Below, in pieces: positions 26,876 to 39,211 of a stretch of DNA of 64,000 nt (the stretch's first letter is position 1; each line of letters starts with the position of its first letter). Both the position numbers and the translations under genes were made by a program. Below the pieces are notes generated by a model that did not search any database, was not told the origin of the DNA, and saw only the letters and a list, made by a program, of their open reading frames with translations. Source of the DNA: Spirodela intermedia (taxonomy: Eukaryota > Streptophyta > Magnoliopsida > Alismatales > Araceae); contig LR746280.1 in assembly GCA_902729315.2 (NCBI GenBank), forward strand, positions 3,096,501 through 3,160,500. Reading direction: 5' to 3'.

Positions 26876-27987
26876 GGATGATAATCTCCAACCCACAGCG
26901 GTATAATGGACCTGCGGAATTCATTCCTTCACAACTATACTTCCCCCACCCCTTGGGGCCGCCTTCGATCCATGGGCTTATTACTTGAGATAAATGGGTG
27001 TGTATATATATATAGGTAGAGAGAGAGAGAAAGAGAGAGAAATAATAACATTTTGGTTAACGCCTGAAGCTAATAGGGAAGAGCCCAAATGCCTTGCTCT
27101 TCATGTTGCAGCACTCCTCTCTTAGAGATCGAGACACATCACACATTAACTCTTTATTGACTATTTCAAACTCTTGAAGTCAACTTCAACAATATGGTGA
27201 GCTCAATAGTGGTCTCTTACTGAAGTCAACACCTGAAGCTAATAGGAAAGAGCCCAAATGCCTTCATCTTCATGTTGCAGCACTCCTCTCTTAGAGATTG
27301 AGGCATATGAGACATAGCTCTACTATTATAGTCAACTATTGTGGCATCTCACTAAAATCAAGTCAACACCCCGAGTCACGAGGAGGATGTGGTCAATCAT
27401 TCATTCATTCATTCATTTATTCAACCATATGATAAGTGGCTATGTATTGGTTTCTTATGTAGATGCCACAAGTAGAATACTAGATTTTATCGGGATTTTT
27501 CCAGGTTAAACTGGGATTATTAAAATAAATTAATAAACTAAGCCCATATAACTTAGGTAAAAGAAGATAATAATATCATATACAAAATGGGGAGCCAATG
27601 GTCAACGCCCATGGCCAGAAGTCTAACACGATGTTCCTCCGGTAGAACCCTTTTAAATGTTTGGTTCAAGATGGGGACTTTGCTGAAGAACGGCACAGGG
27701 ACGTGGAGTCAACGGAAGAAATGCCTAATCTGAAGAAGATTAGCCCATTGAGTGCTTATTGGCGTGAGAATATGCGAAATTGCCGGTCAAGCCCACCTTG
27801 CTCGCAATCCCTCTCTCTCTCTCTCTCTCTCTCTGATTTTCTGTAGTGCACGGCAGCATCTTGACGATTGAAGAAGGCCCATCTCGTAGACCAGCTTCCT
27901 CAAAACCATCCTCAAGGCCCATCGACGCAGGGTCGGAATCCTGAGGAGAGAAGGGAGGGGGGGAGAAGAGAAGGGAGGGAGGTGGGG
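26876..27987. other. Divergent intergenic region between RACK1 and the next gene
   Basis: It serves as upstream DNA for both RACK1 (-) and the gene starting at 27988 (+). It holds a GA-rich run at 27015-27042, a direct repeat of ~75 bp at 27056-27130 and 27228-27304 (core CTGAAGCTAATAGG), a TCAT microsatellite near 27399 and (CT)n at 27810-27834. No gene is seen. Confidence 0.6.
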
Positions 27988-30411
27988 ATGGCGGACAAGC
28001 CGAGCAGGGCGCTGGTGATATACGGGGACGGGTTTGCGCCGCTGCTGAATCAGTCGCACGCCGGTCTCCATTCCCTGGCATCCATGGGGGCCTGCGGCTT
28101 CCTCGCCCTCCGGGCTTCCGCACCCGCTCCGCCTTCGGCCTCAGGTCTTCTCTTTCCTCCTCTCTGTGATCCCTCTGACTCGGTACTCCATAGCTTCAAC
28201 CCCGACGTTCATCGGCCGGAAAGATCTCCAATCTTCTTCTTCTTCTTGTTCTTCCTCCTCCATGGGATAATCCACCTTCTCCGCAAGTGATTTTACGCAT
28301 ATGTTCAGCATGATCGATTCTAAATTCCTGCAGCATAATCCACTCCTCCTTGTTTCTTTTGTTTGATCTCGTCGACGATCTTTGATAATCTCCGCTTATT
28401 TCCCGATTTCGCTCGCATTTCTCCGGTGGATGAACACCTCCAAACTGTTGGAACCACTCTGAAACCCTGCTCTTACAGTTAGTTCATGGCCGCATATGAA
28501 TTTACCTCGCATGATGAGGTTTGGTTTGATTTGTCTTCGGTTCGTCATAAAGTGTTTGACTTTTTCATTGCATTCGCCACCCCTGACTTGTGCCTCATGG
28601 GTTCGATCCTCAGGAGGTCAACCCAGCCGGGAGATCAGAGAGTTGTCTCAGCTTCTTGATGCCTATGACTCGCTTGATGCCCTGGTAAGGCCATTAGCCA
28701 TGTTTCTCAGGTTCCTTACACCACCTGAAGAAACCTTACCCTAGAAACTCACGCTGGGTCTCAAAATCCAGAACGAAGAGCTTGGCGAGGTAGATGCCAG
28801 TCTGCAGATCCAGAATAGGTGGCACAGCAGCAGAATTCATAGTCGAAACTGATTTTTTTTAATTTCATCGTATTATTTAATCTTTTGATGATGATGCTGG
28901 ATTCTTCTCCAGGTTTATGGGGCTGAGAGCTGCCCTCTTCACTGCTGGCTCCAGCGTGGGATCATTTGCAAGAAAGCTCGGCTTCAGGCTCCTTGAAATC
29001 GACGAGCTGGTCAAGAAGGAGGCCCTCCCGGTGGAGTCGTCCATGGCCTCTGAGCTCCTCTCCCTTCTCGGGCTTTCTGGGGGGAAGGTCTCAGAGAAGA
29101 GTGACGTTGACCTGGTGGTTCTTCACATCAGGGCTGGCCAGGAGCTGAGAGCCCTGAAGGACAAGGTGGCCATCAATGCTGGGGTTGACTGGCTCGACGG
29201 GCTGGTCAGCACCTTGCTGAGGGCAGCTCAGCCCGGATCAGAAGTCGCCGCTCGCCTCCACTTCTCTGTGGTGTTGACCTTTGGGGACGTTGCAGAGGAT
29301 GAGGGGAAGAACCCTTCTGCCCTAATTTCTCCCACGAGGAACGACTCTGATCTTTCTCTGCTTCGCCCCTGCCAGAGTTACTGCATGAAAGGTGGCAAGC
29401 GCCTGGACAACATAAGGTATGGTGACACGACGACCATATCCCGTCATTTGCAGGTGTAGGAGGAGCTGGAATTTGTTGTCTGAATCACCAGCTTCGTGTT
29501 CATCATCAGGCACCACCATCCCATGCTCGTAGCTCAATGGCAGGAGGGGGTCACCCGCAGGGACTCAGCCGAGGAGTTCTCCTTTGAGGAATTCCAGGAG
29601 GCAAGCCTAATCTTCTCCCTTCTTCCATGCTCTGATACAGTTTCTGTGATATTTATCTGCGATGCAACCTGATTGTAGTCAGTAATCCCTTGAATCTGAT
29701 GCTGATCTTGGTGCTGAATCTTGGTGTTCTCCGTGAAATATGCTAATTTGCCAAGTTATTGTGCATTGAGAGGAAAGATGGAACCGAAGTGAGAGTGAGA
29801 GGACGGTGGCAGCATGACCATGGCTCCTTGAGAAAGTCAACGCTTCTGAAATAGTTGAAACTTCAGAAAAGAGTCAGAAATAGTGGTCAGAGGTCCTGTG
29901 TCATTGGCTGAATTTAGTTGGCATTAAGCTTTCTCTTCAGGAGTTGATTCTCGTGCGTGCTTTATGCATTGACTTTGGCAAATAATTCCCCTCTCCTCTC
30001 CTCTCTTCTGAAAGGATGCTAGGTTCGTAGAAGAAGAATTTTCTTCCGTTTGCTGTCATCTTTTCAAAAAATCCAAGGGCTTTTAACAAGTTGGAGGACT
30101 GATGAAGGCTGTAAATGAAAATTTAGCCGAACAAGAACCCTGGCTATGGTCTCACCCTTCATTAGAACTGTTGACCTTCATCCCTCCTCGGATGAGAGGA
30201 GGGAGAGAGAGGGAGAGAGAGAAAGTGGGTGTATGCACGTGTGGAATTATTATTATTATTATTATTATTTGATAAATCGTTCTCATACATACCTCTGATA
30301 TGGTACTTTTTTTATATTTTCCAGCGTGGAGGAAATCTTGCTATACTCGCCGATCGATTTCTGCATGAGCTGGCATTCAAGCTCTGGAAGGCGCCTAAGT
30401 ATGGAGCATGA
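27988..30411 (+). CDS. Conserved plant protein of unknown function
   Basis: Six exons: 27988-28144, 28614-28684, 28772-28818, 28913-29416, 29510-29600, 30325-30411; 318 aa in one continuous frame. Introns are GT-AG except the fifth, which has a GC donor (GAG/GCAAGC). N-terminal landmarks are ALVIYGDGF and LHSLASMGACGFLALR. The middle has LLDAYDSLDAL and FMGLRAALFTAGSSV. The C-terminus has HHHPMLVAQWQEGVTR and then HELAFKLWKAPKYGA. I recall land-plant proteins of this length with the same C-terminus and no established function. The YGDGF start recalls alkaline-phosphatase-superfamily folds, which is only a guess. No clear signal peptide or membrane segment is seen. The 47 bp third exon was placed by frame and the NRFMG junction. 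Confidence 0.85.
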
Positions 30412-31663
30412 TGAGCATATGCTTCATTCACGAAGCCTCCTTCCCTCACATCTGACCCAGCTACAGAGGGTTGACTTTCCGGCGCTGGAATAAATCAACG
30501 GGTTTTGTAATAAACTGGCCCGGGGGGCGGGGGGGGAGGGGGGCTTCTGCTTGATCTCACCTTCTAGCCCGGCATCTCTCCCAGCCCATGCTCGAACGTT
30601 GACCAGGTCTCGTTCAGAAGCTCTTGAGGGATTGGATTTCTCTGTGTCGGTCAGAATCGCAGCGGTATGTTATTTATAAGTAGTTCGTTCGGTGGATGAG
30701 GCATTTATCAATGCCCAATCTACTCATCATATAATTTATCAATGATTTGATTTTTTTATCATTTAAGGGAAATTAATTTATGAAAAAAATGTATTTGGAA
30801 ATTATATGATGGTATCTACTTCAAAATTAATATGGAAATAATCATTATGACGCATCATTAAACTTCAATTTTTCATATTATTTGAATAAAACGTAACTAT
30901 GATAAAACTGATAGTTTTTAATTATCTCATCGCATTTTCAACGCACAAGTGAGATTGATGTGAATTATTTCATATTTGGAGAAAAAAATGAGGGGTTTGA
31001 AAAATGATAAATATTAAGACAGGTTTTATTTTGCATAGATAGTCAATGGAAATAATATGATTGTATTTACTGAAAATTAATATGAACATTAGTAATTATG
31101 GCTTAACATTAAACTGTAATTTAATCGCAGTATTTTATTTATACCACCTCATTTTCTCTTTATCTCATCGCTAGTGAAAAAAAAAAGGGGAAGCCTGTTC
31201 ATTGGAGAGCAGGTCAACGCCAAAGTAAGATGGGTATGAAATATTTTCCCCTTAGAAAATATTGAGGGGTTTTGGAAATGATAAATATTTATACATGTTT
31301 TTATTTTCAAAAAATAATATATGGAAATTAACAATGTTATTTATTAAAAATTAATATGGGCATTGATAATTATGAAATACCATTAAAAATAAATTTACTT
31401 TCAGTATTTTATTTATACAGGTTTTATTTTCCATAGACAAAGTATCCTCCGACCAAGAAGATCCTGCTTGTGTGGTTTGAGGAGCTCTGAAAGGGTCAAC
31501 GGTCCGGTCCAAGAAGATCAGGTCGGACCGGGTTCAAAACTGAACCGGGATCGCCGGCCAGAGCCGTTACGAAACGACCTTCCCATCTGGTTGATGTCTT
31601 CCTTCTATTTTCCTTGGGGTCGAGCTCCTTCTCTCTGCGGCCTTCCTCTCTCCTTCGGTGGCG
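30412..31663. other. Intergenic spacer with degenerate AT-rich repeats
   Basis: 3' flank of the preceding gene and promoter of the YbeY fusion. It includes a G-rich run at 30521-30543. Three diverged AT-rich units lie at about 30785-30893, 30985-31145 and 31254-31420, each with AAAATTAATATG and then ATTATG and CATTAAA. There is no coding sequence. Confidence 0.55.
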
Positions 31664-34600
31664 ATGGCAAGGGTGGTGGTGGCGCGGACCGTCACCCTCG
31701 TCTCCCGTTCGCCGTGGGGGCGCCGGCCGCTGGTGATGGCCTCTCCAGTGCTTCTCTCCCCCCCTGGATTCGTCGACCGGGAGTTCCACGCTGCTGCACT
31801 GAGGTGGAGGCTCAATGGGGCGGCGCCGGGGTCAATCTCTCCGGTTCGCGGGTTTGTGGCGTCGCTGAGGCAGTCAAGGAAGTCGAGGCGCAGCAGGCCT
31901 GGGGGGAGGAAGCAGGCGGCGCTCAGGGAGAAGGAGCTGGAGCTCGTCGTCAATGTCTGCATCGAGGAGGAGCTTCCAGATGACCCCGAAGTTCTTGTAA
32001 TTTCATCTACTTCTTATCATTTCTTTCTGTTTTTCTTTAATGTGCGCTTTTACATTTTTTTTTCTTAAACTATATCATTACGCAGAGTCGGGTGCTTACC
32101 GTCACATTAGGAAGACGAAGCCGTGTTGATTTAATTCAACTGCTGTTTGGTCATCAAAATCAAGGATTCTGTTATAAATCGAGTGTTCCTCCAAATGCCT
32201 TGGAGAAAAGCTGCCCTGCGCAGTTTGCCTGTGATGAATGCAAACGACGAGTTTTTGCGTGTTCCATGGTATCCAATCATTAAGCTTAGAGACGAAACGA
32301 AAGTTACAACTGCAAAAATCAAATGTCTGATAGGAAAGCCAACGTTATACTTGCTAGCTTCATGCAGACAGTACTCTGAAAATAAACCAATCAGAAAATT
32401 ACGGGTGAAAATGTCGAAACTAGTATGAGAATGGATCACGATGATCTCTGTCTGGAGACGCCTTAGCAAATTTAGTTCTCCATCCCTGTGCCAAACTGAT
32501 ATTTAATGATTCTGTCCGATGGTATTGACTTCTACTCCAGGACATGCTAGAAACTTAGAGTGCAGTCTTGGAGGGTTGGTTTGGTTTGGTCCATTTTCCT
32601 TGTGGGGTCATCTGAAATGAAAAAGTTTCCATCTAAAACCAATGGATCTGAAAATGGTCCTATCATAAACAGTTCCATTTCAAAGGCGTATAGGTCCGAA
32701 TGTATTTGTCTTGGTATATCCAAGTTCGCATGCTGCAATCTATGTATCCTTCCGTTGAATAATCATAAGCTCTAGAGTAAAGAAGTTACAAATTTGCATT
32801 CAAATCAATCTCATGGGCTCTACAGTTGCTTCAGTCTGAGTCCGAATAAACTGATTGAACGTCGTCCCCAAGTTTACCGAAATTGAACTAACTTGGGTTA
32901 ACTCGTTGAACCATGTATAGGTTAGCATATGGAACTGCGTTTGGTGCAAGCCAACATTCGATTCTCCTTATTTGCTGTAAAATAGCACCTTTATTAAATG
33001 CAAACGTACGTTTTGTTCCTTGGTTTGAGGGAGGATATATCCTACGAAGTGCATTTTTTGTTCTCCTCTTTTAATTCGCGGTGATTGTCTGTTACTGAAA
33101 TCGGAGGAGTATAGAGTGTAAAGCTAGCAAAGTTGGATCTGTCTTCATTGGTTGAAAGCAAATTATCTTAATTGCGTCCACAATGCAGGGAAGACCTATT
33201 AGGAAAGACCAAGTTGTACAGTTACTGAAAATCTGAGGCTTTTTATGACTCGAATTAATCCTGGGATTAGTCCCCAATTGTTTCATTGTTGGTTGCCAGG
33301 CCATACGAAAACTGAACACATCATGGATCAACGAATTCCGCTAGGAAATAGCAATGCTTTTTGAGATGAGCCACAAATCAATTGGAGGTGAAAAATAACG
33401 AACTGGTGTAGTGTACTCAATTACTTATGCAAAAATGCTTATCGAATATGTCTGGAATAGTATTTAAAAGCATATCTTTGGCCTTTAGAACATAAAAATT
33501 AATTTCATTCCTTAAAATGAGATTATTTCCAAAATTTCTCTAAATTTTTAAGTCGTTTCAGCCCCTAATTTTTTTTGAGAGTTTCAACCCTATTACTATT
33601 AGACCTGTGGACTGATCGTTGACTTTTATTATGCCCATTGCTATGGGAAACAACACTGTAAACGGATGGCAAGCAATATTAGGTCCGGTTATAATCTTTA
33701 GTTATCTCACCCACCTACCACAAAGGGCGATATTTTGTTGGAAATTGGAAATATTGGCATCGATGCGAAATGTTGCCTTTTTGGGTTTTTGCATGAATGC
33801 TTATTTTAAAAATGATTTAACTTCCAGTTACCTTTCTTTTGGGTCTTGACTACTTGAGAACCAAGTTTAGACTCGTTGCAACAGTTGATCCTTAGGCCAC
33901 CTCTTTTTAAAATGAATAGGGCAGATGCAGATTGTACGCACTCCGTCTTTACCCAACTTTCCAGAAGTTAAATGCTCTTTCTCACGAAAGAGCAAAATTG
34001 AGGAAGAAAGAAAACTTTTATTCTTTTGAAATTTGTGTATGTCTACATTTTCTAGAGACTTATGTGTTCCTCTTCTCTTTAATCATGCAGAGTATTGCAG
34101 AAATGCTAAGGCTTAATGTTGCCATGGCAATGAAGGTTGCATTTGGACTCCTTGATTCGGACTATAAAACGCGGGATACTTCCATTGACGATCTTGGAAG
34201 GTTTGAGAAGATTGAAGCGTCAGTATTACTATGCAATGATGATTTCATCCAGAAACTGAACAAGGAATGGAGAGATGAGGACAAAGCTACTGATGTGCTC
34301 TCAATGTCACAGCACATTCCTGAACTTGATCTCCCCATTGTAAGTCTCTGGCTAGAGTCATTGTTGCTTGGCATGGTCGTGTTTGTTATCTTTTTCTTTC
34401 TGTTGTTATAAAGTCATTCACATTCATTTTTTTGACATCTTTATAATTTACTATTTTCACAGTTAATGCTAGGTGATTTAGTCATTTCGGTTGAGACTGC
34501 TGCAAGGCAAGCTGAAGAAAGAGGCCATACACTTCTTGATGAAATACGTATTCTTGTGGTTTGTCCAGAAATATTTACTTTTACTTTTTTTCATCAGAGT

Positions 34601-37600
34601 AGATAAACGCAATTCAATATATAACTCTAGAAATAACCTTATATTTATGTGGTGTGTTATCCTTTTATTTCTTGGGTTTTCTTGTTCACTTGCGGGACCT
34701 TAATAGTCACTATACCTTTAATTGTAGCCTGTTAGCTCCCACTTCCATTTTATTTCTACATTTAAGTTACTTTACCTCTTGTATTGTTGTAACATCAATA
34801 TCCGAAGCTGCGATTGATGCAAGAGCATCAACTTACCTCCATCCTCTAGAAAGAAAAGTACAATAAAGGAAAGCCAAAACGTCCAATTACATTCATTGTT
34901 GATGTCTAAATCTTCATATGTCATGGTCATAACAATCATCAACCTCACATTGTCACGCCAGGTTCATTTTAATGTCAAATGGTTATCAGTGTTGTTTCTT
35001 TTTCTAGTGTACCAGGTTCCATGATTAACTGATAGAAGTGTACCAGAAATATTACTTGGTTGCTAGAATAAAATATAATTTAATTGTTTAGGTTCATGGT
35101 CTGTTGCACCTTTTGGGATTTGATCATGAAATCAGTGACGAGGCTGAAAAAGAAATGGAGAAGGAGGAGGAGCTTATTTTGAAGAATCTTGGATGGAGAG
35201 GAAAAGGACTAATTAAGAGTGCTAGTGACGGCCTTACTGATGAATTCCCTAAGGTTGAGAGTCCGAACGGTAAATTCTGGGTGAATTCTTTCTTATTTTT
35301 TCCCGCGGATTATTCAATATTTTATCTTTTTATGTCATCCCTTGACCATGTTTGCGTAAAGTTCATAGAAGAATTTTCAGTTAGACTTTATTTTCAGATG
35401 TACTTGTTGAGAATATGAAGAAGAATGGCAGTCTGCGACCCTCCAAGCCAAAATTCCGCTATATTTTTTGTGATATGGATGGTGAGCTGTTGTATTTTTC
35501 ATAAAACCTTTAGATTTTATGTCACGTCGCTTACCTGCTAGTAAAATTTGACTTTGTACAAGGTACCCTTCTCAATAGTAAGAGTCAGATCTCCTCAAGT
35601 AATGTAGAAGCTCTGAAAGAAGCATCGTCAAGGGGGGTGAACATAATCATTGCGACTGGTAAGGTGAGTTTGATGTCTCCTTCACTCAGTCATTTTCTAT
35701 TTTTCGCGTGCTTGGTGAGATCCAGAATCACTATAAAACTCACTTCCTTAAATTTATGCATTCGACACCAGCATGATGTTAAGAACCATTTCATCATAAT
35801 CAAGTTCAGTAAAACTGCTAAAGGGATCCTTCTGTGTGTGCAGACACGTCCAGCCGTCATAAATGTTTTGAAGAAGGTTAATTTAGCTGGAAATAATGGG
35901 ATCAGTTCGGAGTCCACTCCTGGCATCTTCTTGCAGGTTTTTCTCGTCTGCCTTTGTGTTGTAATTGATATAACCTTTAGACGAGACATTCACCTTGCAT
36001 TTGATAGTGGAAGATTTTTGTTGACTCTTGATTTACTCGTGCTTATTGGTTTAGTTTTGAGCCTTCTAGCTTATTCAATGGTCATTAGTTTTATTTTCGT
36101 CCGTTGACATTTCTTCACTTGTAATTGTGATGCTTTAGTGAAGCTATTCCTATAATGCATGCATTTTCGGTTTGGACAGCTTAATTCATGCTTCATGTGC
36201 TATGAAAATGCTGATGATGAACTGAAGATTTGACATGATTGTTATTCATCTAAAATATTTTGTTTCTCATCTGGGAAAGTGAGTGGTACGGGATTAAACC
36301 CCTGAAAGATTTCTTTGAGGGCTTTCACCATTAAACTGAGAGCATGGGTGTGAAATTGACATTCATAAGGGTGAATTTGCTTTAGTGGGAAACAACAAGC
36401 AGGAAATCTTGAACTAAAAAAGATTGACTAAGCCATGGTCCTCAAGATCAGCAGGAAATGAGTGATGGATTTCTTGTCTCTTGTCCATCCATTGCCTGTT
36501 AGATGACATTCGAAAGGTGACAATCTAAGAACATTACCAACGTGTTCTCATTGGTGATTATACACCTCGGTGACCTTACCATTCCATTTGTATAATTTGA
36601 ATTGCTGCTGCAGCTCTCGTAGATCATGAATTGGGCGCCACTACAGTTCTCATGGATACCTGACTCTGCCTGTGGGACCCCATTAACAAAGTTCTTGAGC
36701 TCAGTAGTTCTGTTGAGTGAATAGATATCTTCCACACTGCTAATGGACCTCTCACTAATGACCGCCCTATGGACAGGGAACTGTTTCCTCAGCAAGACCC
36801 CCTTAGTACAGCTTAATAGCCTGTTGTGTATGGACCCATTTAACTCATCAGATGTGTTGTTGAATCCCTGCAATCTTCCTAGATACCCAGGTCAGCCAGT
36901 GGGACACCATTGACCTACTTGGGCGTTATAGTCATTATCGCTTTCTTTGAGTAATGACCTAGCAATACGCAGAACAGCAGTCCTCACAGGTCAAAATTGG
37001 CCATTTATTAACGCCTGTAAACTAAATGGTTTTCGAATCTTGGGAAGAAATGGACACATATTGTGCGACTGGATACAGATAAAACGTTTCTCGTATTGCA
37101 TTTATAGCCAATGAGCAATTATTCAGTTTAATGATTGAGCTCATTATTTACCAGAAATCTAAATGAGTGTGAAACGGAAGAACTCCTTATATTTCAGATC
37201 TTTGAAATGCAGATTTAGTCTGTGAGCTCACTGAGGAAAAAAAAGTAATAGTTGATGGTGAATGGTAGTTTCTTGGTATAGTGAAGTAGACAAAAATTGT
37301 GAAAGGAATACTTATGGAGATGGAGATCCTTGGCTGGATTTGGGATTTTGCTGATGAAGAAAGAAATCTTCTATCATGCTAGGGTTATGCCTCTGCTATT
37401 TTAAAGGGATAAGATCCTTTTCAGACAACCTTTGAGTATTCAAAATTGTTCAGGCAGATCAGTCTCTTTAGGTGAAGATCAAGCTTGTGGTTTTGTTTTG
37501 GGTTTCTTTGGAGTTCTTTTGTCCCAGAAATTTTGAAACCAGACATGGACTTCAATATAATCAAAGTATTTATGATATAGCATTGTGTTCCATTAACAGC

Positions 37601-39211
37601 CGTAAATGAGTTAGCATTACTAATTCTGTGTTTTCTTTCTCTAGATGCTCTTTTCAAATTTCGTGCACTGTTTTTTCCGTTTTTACATTTGAAAATGTTG
37701 GTTATTGATGTCGTATTTTGAATTTCAGGGCCTTCTTATTTACGGTAGACAAGGTCGAGAGATAAGTAGAAGAAACTTAGATGACAATGTTTGCCGAGAG
37801 GTAAACTAACCTTCACCCTTCGTCTTGAAATGCTTACCTAGAGGTTTAACATGCTATCCAGATATCTGCCTTCATTGAATGTTTGGAGAATTTCCCTCTT
37901 CCGTTCCCTTTTTGTCACTTTCTTGGCATTGAGGTTGGGGATGGGTTGGATTCTTGTAATACATACAATTTTTAGAAATGCCCCCCAATTTAGTCCATCT
38001 TTTTGTAACGCGGATTCTCTTCCTTTGGTTAACCAAGAAAGAGAGTCCATGACAGTTTTAGTCATCACTTTGATTGGCTGCGTTTGCAGAGTACATAAAT
38101 GATTCTTTTGTTTATTCGCATTAAACAGATAAATGGGATGACCAGATTATTTTTATCTTCAACATTGTCTGCAGGCCTTTCTATATTCCTTGGAGCGTAA
38201 GATTCCACTGGTTGCTTTTAGTCAGGATCGATGTTTTACACCATTCAATGATCCTCTAGTTGACTCACTGCATTCCGTATATCACGAACCAAGGGTACTT
38301 CTGAAATATGATTTCCATATCATATTTTTCTTTTTTTTCTTTGAATGGTTTAATCTCTCAGCCCATTAAAATATCTGATTAATTGTGCAGGCGGAAGTGG
38401 TAACTTCCATTGATCATCTTCTATCAATTGCCGAGATACAGGTTTGAGCGCACATTTTTCTAGTCCGATTGTTGTGGAAATCAGTTAATCAGTTCATCTA
38501 ATCTGGAAGCAATTGCGACCGCTGGGGTGACGCCATGCTATTTTTGTGATGAGATCCAAAGTAGTTCTTTGTGTAACAATAAAACCCTGTATTTTCAGAA
38601 ACTGCTGTTTTTTGACACACCCGAAGGGATCTCAAATATTTTGCGGCCACACTGGTCAGAAGCCACAAGAGGGCGGGCAGGTGTTGTCCAGGCGCAGGAA
38701 GATATGCTCGAGATCGTCCCTCCACAAACTTCAAAAGGGACTGGTGTGAAAATGTTGCTGGATCATCTTAACATCAATGCCGAGGAGGTATAATCACCCA
38801 CCAATTTTCTGATATCTTTCGAATTCAAATAACATTTATTTTCATTTATGAACTGATTAACGATATTCTTTACACGGGTAGCCCCTATGCGATGCGATGA
38901 ATCTTATGGCATTCATCCTTTTAGGCTTGGGCTTTCTTCCTGTTTGTTCTTCTGGGGTAGCTGCCGCTTTTTTTTTTTTTTTTTTTTTTTTTTTCCCCTT
39001 GATAATTCATGGATGCATGGTTTGCCTTTTTTTCCCTGAGCAGATCATGGCCATCGGCGACGGAGAGAACGATGTTGAGATGCTTCAGCTGGCTTCATTC
39101 AGTGTCGCCCTCGAGAATGGATCCGAGAAGGCCAAGTCCGTGGCGAATGTGATCGGATCCAGCAACGATAAAGATGGAGTGGCGCAAGCCATATACAAGT
39201 ATGTCTTCTGA
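31664..39211 (+). CDS. YBEY: YbeY endoribonuclease fused to a HAD hydrolase, chloroplastic
   Basis: Twelve exons: 31664-31996, 34091-34339, 34463-34558, 35092-35269, 35398-35481, 35563-35663, 35844-35936, 37729-37800, 38175-38294, 38391-38441, 38599-38787, 39044-39211; all GT-AG, 577 aa. Residues 1 to ~85 are Arg/Ser-rich and fit a plastid transit peptide. The YbeY domain carries the zinc motif HGLLHLLGFDH (228-238). A Cof-type HAD domain follows with motif I DMDGT (311-315, split by an intron) and motif IV GDGENDVEM (527-535). YbeY is an RNase for rRNA 3'-end processing and ribosome quality control; the plant protein matures plastid rRNAs. This fusion is the normal plant architecture, but the HAD substrate is unknown. 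I start at ATG 31664; no in-frame ATG was seen upstream. Confidence 0.95.
38968..38994. repeat. Poly(T) tract in the last YbeY intron
   Basis: 27 consecutive T about 50 bp before the acceptor of exon 12. It may extend the polypyrimidine tract or be the poly(A) tail of an antisense retroposed fragment. Confidence 0.9.

Noticed and set aside
26733-26924. N-terminal extension of RACK1 from an upstream in-frame ATG
   Set aside because: Family proteins begin MAE/MAEx directly before the first WD repeat. The extension also covers the TATA box and telobox.
31496-31962. Minus-strand frames over YbeY exon 1
   Set aside because: These are shadows of the GC-rich, Arg-rich transit peptide coding region.
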